DNA of 64,000 nt from Streptomyces sp. NBC_00094 (GTDB taxonomy: Bacteria > Actinomycetota > Actinomycetes > Streptomycetales > Streptomycetaceae): NCBI RefSeq assembly GCF_026343125.1, contig NZ_JAPEMB010000001.1, positions 1-64,000 on the forward strand. The letters are read 5' to 3'. Below are positions 8,718 to 17,080 of the stretch, piece after piece. Within the stretch, counting starts at the first letter, position 1, and each line of letters starts with the position of its first letter. Position numbers and translations under genes: made by a program. The notes under the pieces were generated by a model, which made no database searches, was not told the origin of the DNA, and worked only from the letters and a program-made list of their open reading frames with translations.

Positions 8718-9221
8718 ATGAGCTGGCTTCCCGATGACTTCCTCCACCCCGTCCTGGTACCGCTGCCGGGCGGTGGCCATCACCTGCGGCCGATCCGGGA
8801 GGCGGACACCCCGCTCGACTATCCGGCTGTGATGGGTTCGCGCGAGCGGCTGTGGACCATCTTCGGCCCGGCCTGGGGCTGGCCCGCGGCCACCATGACC
8901 TACGAGGCCGACCAGGCCGACCTGTTGCGGCACGAGAAGGAGATCGCCGCACACCAGTCCTTCAACTACGCGCTGTTCGACGCGGCGGAGACAGCGCTGC
9001 TCGGCTGTGTCTACATCGACCCACCGGAGAGGGCCGGCGCGGACGGCGAGATCTCCTGGTGGGTGGTGGACGAGCTGGTGGGCAGCAAGGTCGAGCAGGC
9101 CCTCGACGCGCTGGTGCCGCAGTGGATCGCCGCCGACTGGCCGTTCGAGCAGCCGCGCTTCCTCGGCCGCGAGATCTCCTGGTCGGACTGGCTCGCCCTG
9201 CCGGAGCATCCCGACACGTAA
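8718..9221 (+). CDS. GNAT-like N-acetyltransferase
   Basis: A 167-residue soluble protein. Features of the GNAT fold include the opening beta-strand with L-R-P-I-R-E-A-D, the central F-N-Y-A-L-F-D segment followed by L-L-G-C-V-Y-I-D-P, and the E-I-S-W-W-V strand. The usual Q/R-x-x-G-x-G/A pyrophosphate loop is not obvious (V-G-S-K-V-E occupies the region), so activity is uncertain. The ATG at 8718 follows a TACGGT element closely, suggesting a leaderless transcript. The gene is bracketed by 31-bp direct repeats and followed by an IS5-like pseudogene, so it may have moved as a unit. Confidence 0.7.
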   Translation: MSWLPDDFLHPVLVPLPGGGHHLRPIREADTPLDYPAVMGSRERLWTIFGPAWGWPAATMTYEADQADLLRHEKEIAAHQSFNYALFDAAETALLGCVYIDPPERAGADGEISWWVVDELVGSKVEQALDALVPQWIAADWPFEQPRFLGREISWSDWLALPEHPDT

Positions 9222-9250
9222 GTGGTTGTTGCCCGTACCGATCTCGAAGG

Positions 9251-9281
9251 CTGTCGATCGAACGGGAGTCTCGATCGGGTG
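9251..9281. repeat. 31-bp direct repeat, copy 2 (right of the acetyltransferase gene)
   Basis: Identical over 31 bases to 8593-8623, again with the CGATCGA...TCGATCG hairpin. It lies 30 bp after the acetyltransferase stop. A short inverted repeat (CAGGGCCT and AGGCCCTG) follows. Confidence 0.8.
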
Positions 9282-9492
9282 ACTGCGGCGGTTTCCGCGC
9301 GTGAAAGCAGGGCCTCCAGGTACCTCGGGGGTGCGATCCCATTCCGAGTGGTTCCCGAAGGCCCTGTTGTCTTTGTTGTACGTGCCTGAGCATGTTGACT
9401 TCAACTCGCCCGCCGTGTCGTGCGATTGCCTCGCGCACGTGTACGGCAACGCGGCCGACCATCCGAACCGGGTGCGCAGGTATCCGTGGTCA

Positions 9493-10253
9493 TGACGGAC
9501 GCGGAGTGGGCGGCCGTCCGGCCGCTACTGCCGGTGCTGGCCTGGTTCCAGGGGCGGGGTGGACGGCCCGAGGGCTACTGCCACTAACAGCTGTTGGACG
9601 CGATCCGCTACCTGGTCGCGGGCGGGATCTCGTGGCGGGCGATGCCCGCGGACTTCCCCGCATGGGCCCGGGTCTACGCCTTCTTCCGCCGCTGGCGCGA
9701 GCAAGGACTGATCACCGAGTTCCACGACCGGCTGCGCGGGACGGTCCGTGAGCACGAGGGCCGCGAGGCCGAGCCCACTGCGGGGATCATCGACGCGCAG
9801 TCGGTGCGGGCCGCCGCGACGGTGCCAGCCGCCTCACGCGGCTACGACGACGGAAAGAAGGTGCCGGGCCGCAAACGGCACATCGTGACCGACACCCTCG
9901 GCCTGCTCCTGGCCGTCGCGGTCACAGGTGCGAGCATCGGCGACCCGGGACGCCGCCGTGGGCCTGCTGATGCGGCTGCGCCGCCTGCACCGCGACATCA
10001 CCCTCGTCCGGGCCGACGGCGGCTACACCGGCTCCCTCGTCGGCTGGTACCGGGACAAACTCGCCCTGACCTTGGAGATCGTCAAACGCACCGACGACAT
10101 GGCAGGGTTCGCGGTGCTGCCAAGGCAGTGCGTGGCAGAGCGCACGTTCGCGTGGTTGATGAACTCCCGCCGTCTGGCCCGGGACTACGAGACCCTGCCC
10201 GCCACCAGCGAGGCGATGATCCGGTGGCCGACGGTCACGCGGATGAGCCAGCG
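9493..10253 (+). pseudogene. IS5-family transposase pseudogene
   Basis: The protein starts M-T-D-A-E-W and continues with features of a Streptomyces IS5-type DDE transposase: G-I-S-W-R-A-M-P, I-I-D-A-Q-S-V, K-R-H-I-V-T-D-T and R-A-D-G-G-Y, ending near A-E-R-T-F-A-W-L. An in-frame TAA at about 9586 (after E-G-Y-C-H) and a frameshift near 9945 (after G-A-S-I-G-D) break it, so no active enzyme can be made. Its 3' end overlaps the end of the minus-strand gene at 10185-10772, which it seems to have truncated. Confidence 0.8.
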
Positions 10254-10772
10254 TCTGGGACGGCCACGGTCCGCCGGCCGGCCGGCACCGAACGCCCCCG
10301 ACGCCTCCAGGAGGAGCCACCCGCGCTCCGCCAGGCGCCGGGCTTTCGACCGCAGCCCCTCGACCTTCGCCGGCGTCGCGTCAAGGCCCAGCTCCACCGC
10401 GATCTCCTTGGCCCGAAGCGGTCCGTGACCCGTGGATCGCCGCTGTTCCAGCACGCCCAGAATGCGCTGATAGTCCGGCGCCGGAACCGTCACCGGCAGC
10501 CCTTCCCGCCAGGGCCGCACCGTCGAACCCGATACCGGCGCGAGCGACAGCACCGCTTTCTCCTCGGCCTCGGTCCCGGCGGTGGTCGTGGTCTCGGCAG
10601 ACCAGGCTTCCAGAGCCTCGACCAGCTCTTCCCGCGCGATCACCCGCTGGTCCAGCTCGACCTCGGCGGCCTCCAACACCTCAGCCAACCGAGCGACTTC
10701 CTCCCGTAGCCCTTCCCCCCGCACACGGGCCGCTGTCTCCCGCTCCTCCAGCATTCCCAGCACCGACGCCAT
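10185..10772 (-). CDS. Coiled-coil/winged-helix protein of unknown function, 3' end overwritten by IS
   Basis: I start at the ATG at 10772 (M-A-S-V-L-G-M-L-E). Residues about 5-75 are Glu/Arg/Leu-rich and should form a coiled coil. The second half has G-P-L-R-A-K-E-I-A-V-E-L-G-L followed by K-V-E-G-L-R-S-K-A-R-R-L, which looks like a winged-helix DNA-binding unit. Proteins of this shape are common in Streptomyces near transposases, but their job is unknown. The last 25 or so residues are read from the neighbouring IS5-like pseudogene, so the true C-terminus has probably been lost. Confidence 0.6.
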   Translation of the reverse strand: MASVLGMLEERETAARVRGEGLREEVARLAEVLEAAEVELDQRVIAREELVEALEAWSAETTTTAGTEAEEKAVLSLAPVSGSTVRPWREGLPVTVPAPDYQRILGVLEQRRSTGHGPLRAKEIAVELGLDATPAKVEGLRSKARRLAERGWLLLEASGAFGAGRPADRGRPRRWLIRVTVGHRIIASLVAGRVS

Positions 10773-11167
10773 CGCGCACCCCTCGCTCACGGAGCGGAAA
10801 CAAGACGCCGGATGCCTCTCTCATTCCGAGCTACACCATGCCTGACCAGCAGAAATCAACGGATCACGTTCGATTGAGATACGGCTTCTCACCCCAGAGC
10901 ACTGCGAACCTGGTTGATCCCGGGCTGACGCTAGGCGCTGAGCCGGGATGGACCGGCGGTTTGCACCGAATCTTGACTCAATTAAGTGGGACAGGCCACG
11001 CTCCCTCGCCTTCGCCGTACCCGCCCCGCCTCCCCCGCCCAGGCCGACGAGGTCCTGAACGGGATCACCCCACTGCCGGCCGCCGAGGGGATCCTCTGCG
11101 GCTACAGGCGGGGGCAGATTCTCAGGCGTTTCCGGCATTGTCGGTCTCCGGTGCTAGCGTCGCCACC
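10773..11167. other. Intergenic region without a convincing gene
   Basis: Contains a few A/T-rich words (TTGACTCAATTAAG near 10973) that could be promoter-like, and a TGCTAGCGT element just before the next gene. No gene is seen. Confidence 0.45.
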
Positions 11168-11701
11168 ATGGCAAACCGTTCGTATCTCTACTCCGCAGAC
11201 TCGATGCCGAGCGAGGCAGAGGTCCCCAAGCGGATCCGATGCATATCCGAGCACAACTGGGACATCCCTCTCGCGCATAAGCTCATGGTGGGGCGTGGAA
11301 CGACGATCGTCCCGTCCATGATCTGGAACCCTCCGATCGGCATCGCCGGGGACTACGCCAACGGGGCGGCCCTGCTCCGCGACCTCCTGTGTGCGGTCGG
11401 CAAGGGCTTGGAGGACGACGCCGAGTTCGCCGAATGCGTTGCCAGGACCACGGCCCACCTTGAGAAGCAGCAGGCGAAGTACTTCGTCCTCGAGACCGGG
11501 GAGATTGTCTCGATGACGGACGACGATCCGGCAGCGAGCGTGCGGCGTCTGGTGTCCGAGGACATCCCCGAGGCCGTCGCCAAGGCCGAGGCCGCAATCG
11601 CCGGCCAGAACGATGACTGGCTGGCCTCGGTCCGCGCTGACTGGCAGAGACACTTCGCGTCCTTCTACAGCGAGGCTCTCTACTTCTCCTTCCCCAGCTG
11701 A
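11168..11701 (+). CDS. Conserved-looking hypothetical cytoplasmic protein
   Basis: A 177-residue protein starting M-A-N-R-S-Y-L-Y. The ATG lies about ten bases after TGCTAGCGT with no ribosome site, typical of a leaderless gene. The middle has G-D-Y-A-N-G-A-A-L-L-R-D-L-L-C-A-V-G and an acidic patch, and the end is aromatic (H-F-A-S-F-Y-S-E-A-L-Y-F-S-F). There is no signal peptide or membrane segment. The small acidic single-domain character and isolation are like many polymorphic-toxin immunity proteins, but I cannot assign a family. Confidence 0.65.
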   Translation: MANRSYLYSADSMPSEAEVPKRIRCISEHNWDIPLAHKLMVGRGTTIVPSMIWNPPIGIAGDYANGAALLRDLLCAVGKGLEDDAEFAECVARTTAHLEKQQAKYFVLETGEIVSMTDDDPAASVRRLVSEDIPEAVAKAEAAIAGQNDDWLASVRADWQRHFASFYSEALYFSFPS

Positions 11702-12016
11702 CGGGGTTTCACCGTGGCAACCAGGCCGGTCCCGTTCAGGTGAGTGGTCTGCATGCCTCCACCCTCCCGGCCTAATAAAGACTCCGGCAGGAGTTGTCCG
11801 TTGCCCCTGAGAAGACGCAACGGGCAACGAGACGGGGCGTACGGACGGACGGACGGGGACCGTCCGGGCCGCCTCCGCGAGCAGGGTGTCACTGGATCGA
11901 GCGTCGGCTGTGGCCGGCGGCCAGCAGCGCATGGACGGTTGCGTGCTTGGCGCGGGTGCGGTGGGCGAACCGGTGGGGCGCCTGCCCGGGCCGGACCTTC
12001 GTACGAAGGCGCGGAC
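11702..12016. other. Intergenic region without a convincing gene
   Basis: Includes a short tandem GGAC run around 11850. No coding signal was seen. Confidence 0.45.
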
Positions 12017-12643
12017 TCACGTCGCGGGGCGGCAGTGCACGCTGACGGCGTAGCCGCAGCCTTGGTAGTAGGGATCACCGCTCCAGGTGGCGTAGCGCTG
12101 CCGCAGGGTCAGTCCGGCCTGGGTGCACCAGTGGTCGAACTCTGTCAGGGTCACTGTGGGTTCCGGCAACGGCAGGTGCGCTGCGTCCAGTCCCATGCCC
12201 GTGACCAGTAGACCGCCGGGGCGCAGTGCGGCGGCCAGCTGCCGAACAACCATGGGTTCGGTGCCCGGGGCCAGCAGGGGGATGACGTTTCCGGCGGCGA
12301 GTGCCATGTCGAAACCCTGATCCAGGCCGAGGGTGTCCAGGCGGAACAGGTCACCGAAGAGCCATTCCTGCGTGGGGGCGTCTCGGCGGGCCACGGCGAG
12401 CATCGAGGGGTCGACGTCCACGCCGGTGCAGTGGTGGCCAAGCTCCGCGAGTCGGATCGCGATCCGACCGGTGCCGCAGCCGGCATCGAGCACCCGGGCG
12501 GCGGGCTTCAGCAATGCGGTGCAGAAGGTGGCCTCGCCGTGGATGTCGTGGCCTGATTCGGCGAGCTGCGCGAAACGCTCAGCGTAGTCCTCTCCGGATT
12601 GTCCGCCGGTCAGTTCCGCCCAACGGTCGCGTTGCCCAGTCAT
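12017..12643 (-). CDS. Class I SAM-dependent methyltransferase
   Basis: A 208-residue protein with motif I V-L-D-A-G-C-G-T-G near residue 55, the acidic strand G-V-D-V-D-P-S-M that binds the SAM ribose, and a later L-R-P-G-G-L-L-V-T segment typical of UbiE/methyltransferase-11 types. It would transfer a methyl group from SAM to an unknown small molecule in the cytoplasm. No biosynthetic genes adjoin it. The gene is complete and lies just upstream of a 174-bp dispersed repeat. Confidence 0.85.
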   Translation of the reverse strand: MTGQRDRWAELTGGQSGEDYAERFAQLAESGHDIHGEATFCTALLKPAARVLDAGCGTGRIAIRLAELGHHCTGVDVDPSMLAVARRDAPTQEWLFGDLFRLDTLGLDQGFDMALAAGNVIPLLAPGTEPMVVRQLAAALRPGGLLVTGMGLDAAHLPLPEPTVTLTEFDHWCTQAGLTLRQRYATWSGDPYYQGCGYAVSVHCRPAT

Positions 12644-12660
12644 GTTCCCAGTGCCTTCCG

Positions 12661-12834
12661 GTCAGCCTCGCCCCGCAAGCAGGAGCGAAGACGGTGGCAT
12701 CACACTACGTGCAGCCGTAGGTGCGCACCTCGCGAGGCACCCAGTTCGTCACCCTCGAACAGCACGCCGGCTCGATGGCGGGAAGGGGTTCTATTGGTAC
12801 GGATGTGCGGGCTGGTAGCAGCCAATTCGCCAGC
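12661..12834. repeat. 174-bp dispersed repeat, copy 1
   Basis: Begins GTCAGCCTCGCC and ends near CAATTCGCCAGC. The same 174 bases recur at 38526-38699 with roughly ten substitutions and no length change. It may be a piece of a larger mobile element. It is followed here by a helicase-tail remnant. Confidence 0.85.
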
Positions 12835-12983
12835 GCGCAGTCGCTCCTTGGCAGCCAGCGGGTCACCCCGTGACAGAGCAGCCAATCCGCTGCTCTCTCC
12901 CACACACACCACCAGGCACGCCGCACACACCAACGCTGACGCCCACCCACTGCCACCAATGCGCACATTCCCACCCCCGAAAG

Positions 12984-13115
12984 GCGGTGGAGGTCCCGCC
13001 CGACGGGAGCCAGACCAAGCTCGGCATCTGGTACAGCAACACCAAATCGAGGCGGGACAAGCTCGCCCAGGAACAGCTCAACGCACTCGCCGAACTCGGC
13101 ATCGAATGGGCTTAG
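12984..13115 (+). pseudogene. Remnant of a helicase-associated domain tail
   Basis: Reads V-E-V-P-P-D-G, then W-Y-S-N-T-K-S-R-R-D-K-L and L-x-A-L-A-E-L-G-I-E-W-A-stop. This is the same type of ending as at position 1-170. No upstream helicase domains remain. The outer IS element inserted exactly at its stop codon: removing the element and one TTA copy gives G-C-T-T-A-A, i.e. Ala then TAA. Confidence 0.65.
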
Positions 13116-13198
13116 ACCGTGTCTCACGTGGTGATCTTGGAGAGCTTCTTGTAGCAGGTCATGACCGCAGCGAAGCCGAGGAAGGCTAAGACGTCATC

Positions 13199-14004
13199 TC
13201 ATTTGGTGAGTCTGCGGTAGCAGATGAGGGTGCAGGCGATGCTGGTGAAGGCGAGGAAATGGTCTGCCTTGCGTTCGTAGCGACGGTGGAGGCGGCAGCA
13301 GCCGGCAAGCCAGGACATGGTTCGCTCGATGGTCCAACGGTGTCGGCCCAGCCGCTGTGAGGACTCGATCCCCTTGCGGGCGATGCGGTGGGTGATGTCG
13401 CGTCCACGTAGCCATCGTCGCAGGTGGGGGCAGTCGTAGCCCTTGTCCGCGTGAAGCTTGCCCGGCTTGCGCCGCCTGCGCCCACGGCGGGAGCGGATCG
13501 GTGGTATGCCCTTCACCAACGGGATCAGGGCTTGGCTGTCGTGCAGGTTCGCGCCCGAGATTCCGACGGAGATAGACAGACCGGTCCGCTCGGCGATCGA
13601 ATGGATCTTCGATCCGTACTTGCCCCGGTCCACAGGATTCGGACCTGTCAGGTCCCCCTTTTCAGGGCCCGCATGTTCACCGAGTCGATCGCGCAGCGGG
13701 ACCAGTCCAGCTTGCCGCGGGCACCGAGCTCGTCGAGCACCACGCGGTGGAGCTTGGCCCACACCCGAGCCTTCGACCACTCGCTGAACCGCCGATGGGC
13801 GGTTGCCCCTGACAACCCGAAGGACGCTGTCGGCAGTTGCTGCCACGTGCAGCCCGACGTGGCCACGAACACGATCGCCGCCAGCACCTCCCGGTCGCCA
13901 TGCCGACGCCGACCGCCGCCCTGAGGTCGCGAAGGAGCCTCCGGCACCACCCTCTGGAACAGCTCCCACAGCTCATCCGGCACCAGCCGCTCAACAATCC
14001 CCAC
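13199..14004 (-). CDS. IS-A transposase (two frames; shift at A4G5)
   Basis: The first frame (start 14004) holds V-P-D-E-L-W, G-G-G-R-R-R and G-K-L-D-W-S-R-C-A-I-D and stops after R-A-L-K-R-G-T. The second frame continues L-T-G-P-N-P-V-D-R-G, H-A-D-K-G-Y-D and R-W-T-I-E-R-T-M-S-W and ends C-Y-R-R-L-T-K, with its TGA inside the terminal repeat. A minus-one shift on the run C-T-G-A-A-A-A-G-G-G-G-G-A (about 13655-13668) would join them. IS5-family elements of this kind often use such a site, but a simple lost A would look the same. Confidence 0.8.
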
Positions 14005-14016
14005 GACCTGTCGCGC

Positions 14017-14484
14017 CTACGACTTGCTGGAGCAGACGGCCCCAGTCCAGGTCGCCTGGAGATCACGGCAGACAATGGTGAGCGTGCCGTCCCAGCAGGC
14101 GATCTCGTGGCTGCAGCCGACCCTGTGCGGCAGGATCTCGTCGAGAATCACCGTCCCGAGGTCCGTTCCTCGGTCCTCGTCGGCGGGATCGATGACGAAG
14201 CTGGACACCCCTGCGTAGTGGATCAGCAGGTCTTGGTCGTGCTTCCAGCAGTTGTGCCGGAACTCGACCTCCATCTCCTCACCACCAGCGCCCCGGACGG
14301 CCCGAAGCGTCAGGTCCTTCACGCATCGACTGCTGCGAAAGTCGTAGTGGTCCGCGTCAGTGGCGAAAGTCCGGGCGCCCGGCGGCAGGTCACCGGAGAT
14401 CGAGGGCAGATGGCTCAGGTAGCGAGCCGGATCCAAGACCCCTGACAGCTCGCCAACCTGCGCATCAAGATTGACGTACTCCAT
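14017..14484 (-). CDS. Passenger gene of IS-A, function unknown
   Basis: A 155-residue soluble protein starting M-E-Y-V-N-L-D-A after a GAAGG site. It ends 12 bp before the transposase start on the same strand, so the two probably share a transcript. Mid-protein are F-A-T-D-A-D-H-Y-D-F and an alternating strand-rich segment E-V-E-F-R-H-N-C-W-K-H-D-x-D-L-L-I-H-Y. I recognise no family. There is no membrane segment or DNA-binding motif. The small beta-rich build is like orphan immunity proteins, which is only a guess. Inclusion within the perfect terminal repeats is clear. Confidence 0.75.
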   Translation of the reverse strand: MEYVNLDAQVGELSGVLDPARYLSHLPSISGDLPPGARTFATDADHYDFRSSRCVKDLTLRAVRGAGGEEMEVEFRHNCWKHDQDLLIHYAGVSSFVIDPADEDRGTDLGTVILDEILPHRVGCSHEIACWDGTLTIVCRDLQATWTGAVCSSKS

Positions 14485-15402
14485 CGACCTTCGCCCCCGC
14501 TCATGGCTTCCCACTGGCTGACGAATCGTCGCACAGGCTCACCAAATGAGATGACGTCTAAAAAGTGACCACCCTTGCGTTCATAGCGGACGGATCAGAC
14601 GGCGGTATCCCGAAAAACCATGAGATCGACCTCTCGATCTTCCACCGGTGCCTTCCGAGACATTCGGAGGACTCCACACCCCGCCGGGCGATCCGTGGAG
14701 TGATGTTGCGTTCGCGTAGCCACGCCAGGTTGCCGGCCGAGTGGTACGCCTTGTCGGCCCGGACCTTGTCGGGGCGTCGCCGACGGGGGCCGCGGCGCGA
14801 GCGGACAGCTGGGATCCCGAGGACGAGCGGGCCAAGCGCTTGGACATCGTTGACGTTCGCGGCGGACACCCCAACGACCATGGGCAGCCCCTGCGCGTCG
14901 GTCAGAACGTGCAGTTTGCTGCCCGCTTTGCCTCGGTCGACCGGATTCGGCCCCGTCAGCCCCCCCTTTTTTTCCGCGCGCACCGAGGCCGCGTCGACGA
15001 TCACAGAGCTCCAGTCGAGTCCGCCACGGGCTCCGATCTCGTCCAGAATCACGCGGTGCAGGCGACGCCACACTCCGGATGTGGTCCAGACAGAGAACCT
15101 CCGGTGAGCCGTCGCCGACGACACTCCGAATGTCGATGGCAGATACCGCCACGCGCACCCGCTGGTCAGCACGTACACGACGGCCGTGAATACGGCGCGT
15201 TGGTCGATCGGCGTGGTGCCACCGCCCTGCGGGCGCGAGCGAAAGGACGGCAATACCGGCTCGACCATGGCCCATAGATCATCCGGCACGAGCCGCTGCG
15301 ACAGGTCCGTACCCATGAACGATAATGATGCCGCTGCCAGCCTGCCCGGCACGGTTGCCGGGGCGTTGGGCTGGTTACCCCGGTCCACCTCAGAATGGGC
15401 GC

Positions 15403-15783
15403 ATGGCTCCTCTTTCCACCAACCCGCGCTCGTTGAACGCCGACGAGCGCGCAGCGCTTGAACACATCCTGTCGGCGGAGTTCGATGGCGCGTCGCAACT
15501 GCGGAGTCAGCTGGACCGCACCGAGGTGACCGCTGTCTGGGGGCCTGACTCCGTGAGCGTCGATCTGCAGGTCCGGGAACCGTGCGAGCATGCGGCATTG
15601 CCGACAGAGCTCGTTCCCGTGGACGCGCCCGTGTATGACGCGTCCGGTTCCTGCGTCGGCATGATCCTCGTATGGACGGACCAGGGAGCCACGCTCGCGG
15701 CCCTGGAATTCGCCTGGGTCACCGACGAGATGCCCACGTCTCTCCCGACCATTGTGGACGGCCGGCTCAGCCGGCCGTCCTGA
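15403..15783 (+). CDS. Passenger gene of IS-B, function unknown
   Basis: A 126-residue acidic protein, divergent from the IS-B transposase. The ATG at 15403 follows a CAGAAT word by eight bases with no ribosome site, suggesting a leaderless transcript. It begins with N-P-R-S-L-N-A-D-E-R-A-A-L-E-H-I-L and F-D-G-A-S-Q-L-R-x-Q-L, a pattern seen in a family of small Streptomyces proteins of unknown role. It has alternating beta-strands after that and no membrane segment. It lies wholly inside the IS-B terminal repeats. Unlike the transposase beside it, the frame is intact. Confidence 0.7.
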   Translation: MAPLSTNPRSLNADERAALEHILSAEFDGASQLRSQLDRTEVTAVWGPDSVSVDLQVREPCEHAALPTELVPVDAPVYDASGSCVGMILVWTDQGATLAALEFAWVTDEMPTSLPTIVDGRLSRPS

Positions 15784-15847
15784 CGACTCCGCCCGCCCTC
15801 AGCGCCTACGCCCCGCAGGGGACGAGATCGCCACGTGAGACACCGTC

Positions 15848-16281
15848 TTAACCAATGAGACAGCACCTTGAGTTCATCCAGAACACACGGGTCGAAACCC
15901 TCCAGAGAGCCTGAACACCCGTCGGTTCCCGACGAAGAACCCTCAGTTTCGCTGAACCCGCGGGACTCGAGGCCCTGTTCTCGTATAGCTACGGCCAGGT
16001 GGCGTGTAGCGCTGCGTAAGGCTAGGGCTGCGGCCCTGACAGCTCTTCAGCGCCGGGCCCCGGACTCCAGGGCGTTGACGCGGTTCTCGTACTCGCGGTG
16101 GGCCTTGCGCTGCGCCGCGACCACCGGGACGCCCTGGGCGCCGTCGAGCGGCTGGCAGAGGGCGAGGAACTGGGCACCTGGGCGGAAGGTCATCGCTCCT
16201 CGGGGGCGGTGGGTAGGGCATAGGTACCCGGTCAAATGCGTTGTCGAGGCAGTAGCCTGCTGTCAAGATCGTTTGGTGAAC
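15848..16281. other. Intergenic region, possible small remnant
   Basis: The minus strand 16193-16047 reads a 48-codon peptide (M-T-F-R-P-G-A-Q-F-L-A-L-C-Q) with a GGAG three bases before the ATG. It could be a fragment of a lost gene but has no recognisable domain. No other content was seen. Confidence 0.3.
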
Positions 16282-16884
16282 ATGCCACAGCACCGGAGCG
16301 CCCCTTCCGTACGTCCCATCACCGACGCCGACGTTCCCACTGCGGTCGATACTCTCGCCCGCGCCTTCGCCGACTACCCCTTCACGCGGCACGTGATCGC
16401 GGCGGATGGTCATGAGGAGCGGATTCGGCGTTACCAGGAGCTGTGCCTGACCCGTATCGGCATGGTGTACGGCCGGGTCTGGGTCGCCGACGAAGGCCGC
16501 GCCGTGGCCGTCTGGGCCGTTCCCGGCCAGGACCCCTCGCCCGCCTTCGCCGAACTCGGACCGCTCCTCGGCGAACTCAGCGGCGACCGGGCCGCCGCTT
16601 CCGAGACCGCGGACACGGCCATGGCCCCGTACCGGCCCGAGGAGCCGGGGTGGTTCCTGGAGACCGTGGCCACCGCCCCCGAGGCCCAGGGGAAGGGCCT
16701 CGGTAGCGCCGTACTGATTCCCGGCATCCAGGAGGCCGAGCGCGCTGGGTATCCGGCGTTCCTGGAAACCTCCAGCCAGGCAAACGTGCAGTTCTACGAA
16801 CGCCTCGGCTTCAAGGTCACCGCCGATGTCCAGCTCCCCCACAACGGCCCCCGCACGTGGTGCATGCGCAGGGATCCTCGCTGA
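16282..16884 (+). CDS. GNAT family N-acetyltransferase
   Basis: A 200-residue acetyltransferase that would move an acetyl group from acetyl-CoA to an amine. The N-terminal strand has V-R-P-I-T-D-A-D-V, and the pyrophosphate-binding loop is clear: V-A-T-A-P-E-A-Q-G-K-G-L-G near residue 136, followed by F-L-E-T-S-S-Q-A-N-V-Q-F-Y-E-R-L-G-F, the typical motif B and ending. The ATG at 16282 is preferred; an in-frame GTG two codons earlier is equally possible. The transcript may be leaderless. The gene stands alone. Confidence 0.88.
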   Translation: MPQHRSAPSVRPITDADVPTAVDTLARAFADYPFTRHVIAADGHEERIRRYQELCLTRIGMVYGRVWVADEGRAVAVWAVPGQDPSPAFAELGPLLGELSGDRAAASETADTAMAPYRPEEPGWFLETVATAPEAQGKGLGSAVLIPGIQEAERAGYPAFLETSSQANVQFYERLGFKVTADVQLPHNGPRTWCMRRDPR

Positions 16885-17080
16885 CAGCCTGAGAATCCGA
16901 CCGGCGGGGGCTGGGCTCAGACCGCCTCTTCGTCCTCTTCGAGCCCCGCTGCGACCTCTCGGTTTCGTGTCAGTGCGCCACCTGCACCAATACCGCCCTG
17001 TGGCAGTGGAATCGCCGCGATCTCTCGCACCCATGACAGTGCGCTCCACTCGGGAAACCGACACTGAGCGTTTTCCAACC

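Larger units (their letters stand above)
13190..14558 (-). mobile_element. Inner IS5-family element (IS-A) with passenger gene
   Basis: A 1369-bp element with perfect 21-bp terminal inverted repeats (13190-13210 and 14538-14558; outer bases GACGTCATCTCATTTGG) and a TAA target duplication (13187-13189 and 14559-14561). It contains a minus-strand transposase and, immediately upstream on the same strand, a 155-codon non-transposase gene. Perfect ends and duplication suggest a recent insertion. The ends share the pattern GAC-n(5)-TCTCA-nn-TGG with IS-B. Confidence 0.9.
13124..15316 (-). pseudogene. IS-B transposase, split by IS-A and frameshifted
   Basis: The 5' portion (start ATG at 15316, down to about 14562) reads D-D-L-W, G-G-L-D-W-S-S-V-I-V-D-A-A-S-V-R, L-T-G-P-N-P-V-D-R-G and R-A-D-K-A-Y, a DDE transposase of the IS5 family. 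Two single-base insertions near 14600-14620 disturb the conserved G-Y-R-R-L-x-x-R-Y-E-R-K region. Then IS-A interrupts the codons for H-F-L-A-F. The final 22 codons (L-A-F-L-G-F-A-A-V-M-T-C-Y-K-K-L) resume at 13189 and stop at 13124, inside the terminal repeat. The gene cannot make active enzyme. Confidence 0.85.
13115..15847 (-). mobile_element. Outer IS5-family element (IS-B) with passenger gene, interrupted by IS-A
   Basis: Terminal inverted repeats GACCGTGTCTCACGTGG (13115-13131) and CCACGTGAGACACCGTC (15831-15847) differ at one base. They are flanked by a TTA target duplication (13112-13114 and 15848-15850). Without the inner insertion and its duplicated TAA, the element is 1361 bp. It carries a minus-strand transposase and a divergent plus-strand gene at 15403-15783 between the transposase start and the right end. 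The IS427/IS1031-type groups of the IS5 family also make 2-3 bp duplications, but those elements are usually shorter. Confidence 0.85.

Noticed and set aside
13114..15850. Idea that 13.1-15.85 kb is a composite transposon with two outward IS copies
   Set aside because: The inner element has its own ends and target duplication inside the outer transposase, so this is nesting, not a pair of flanking IS copies.
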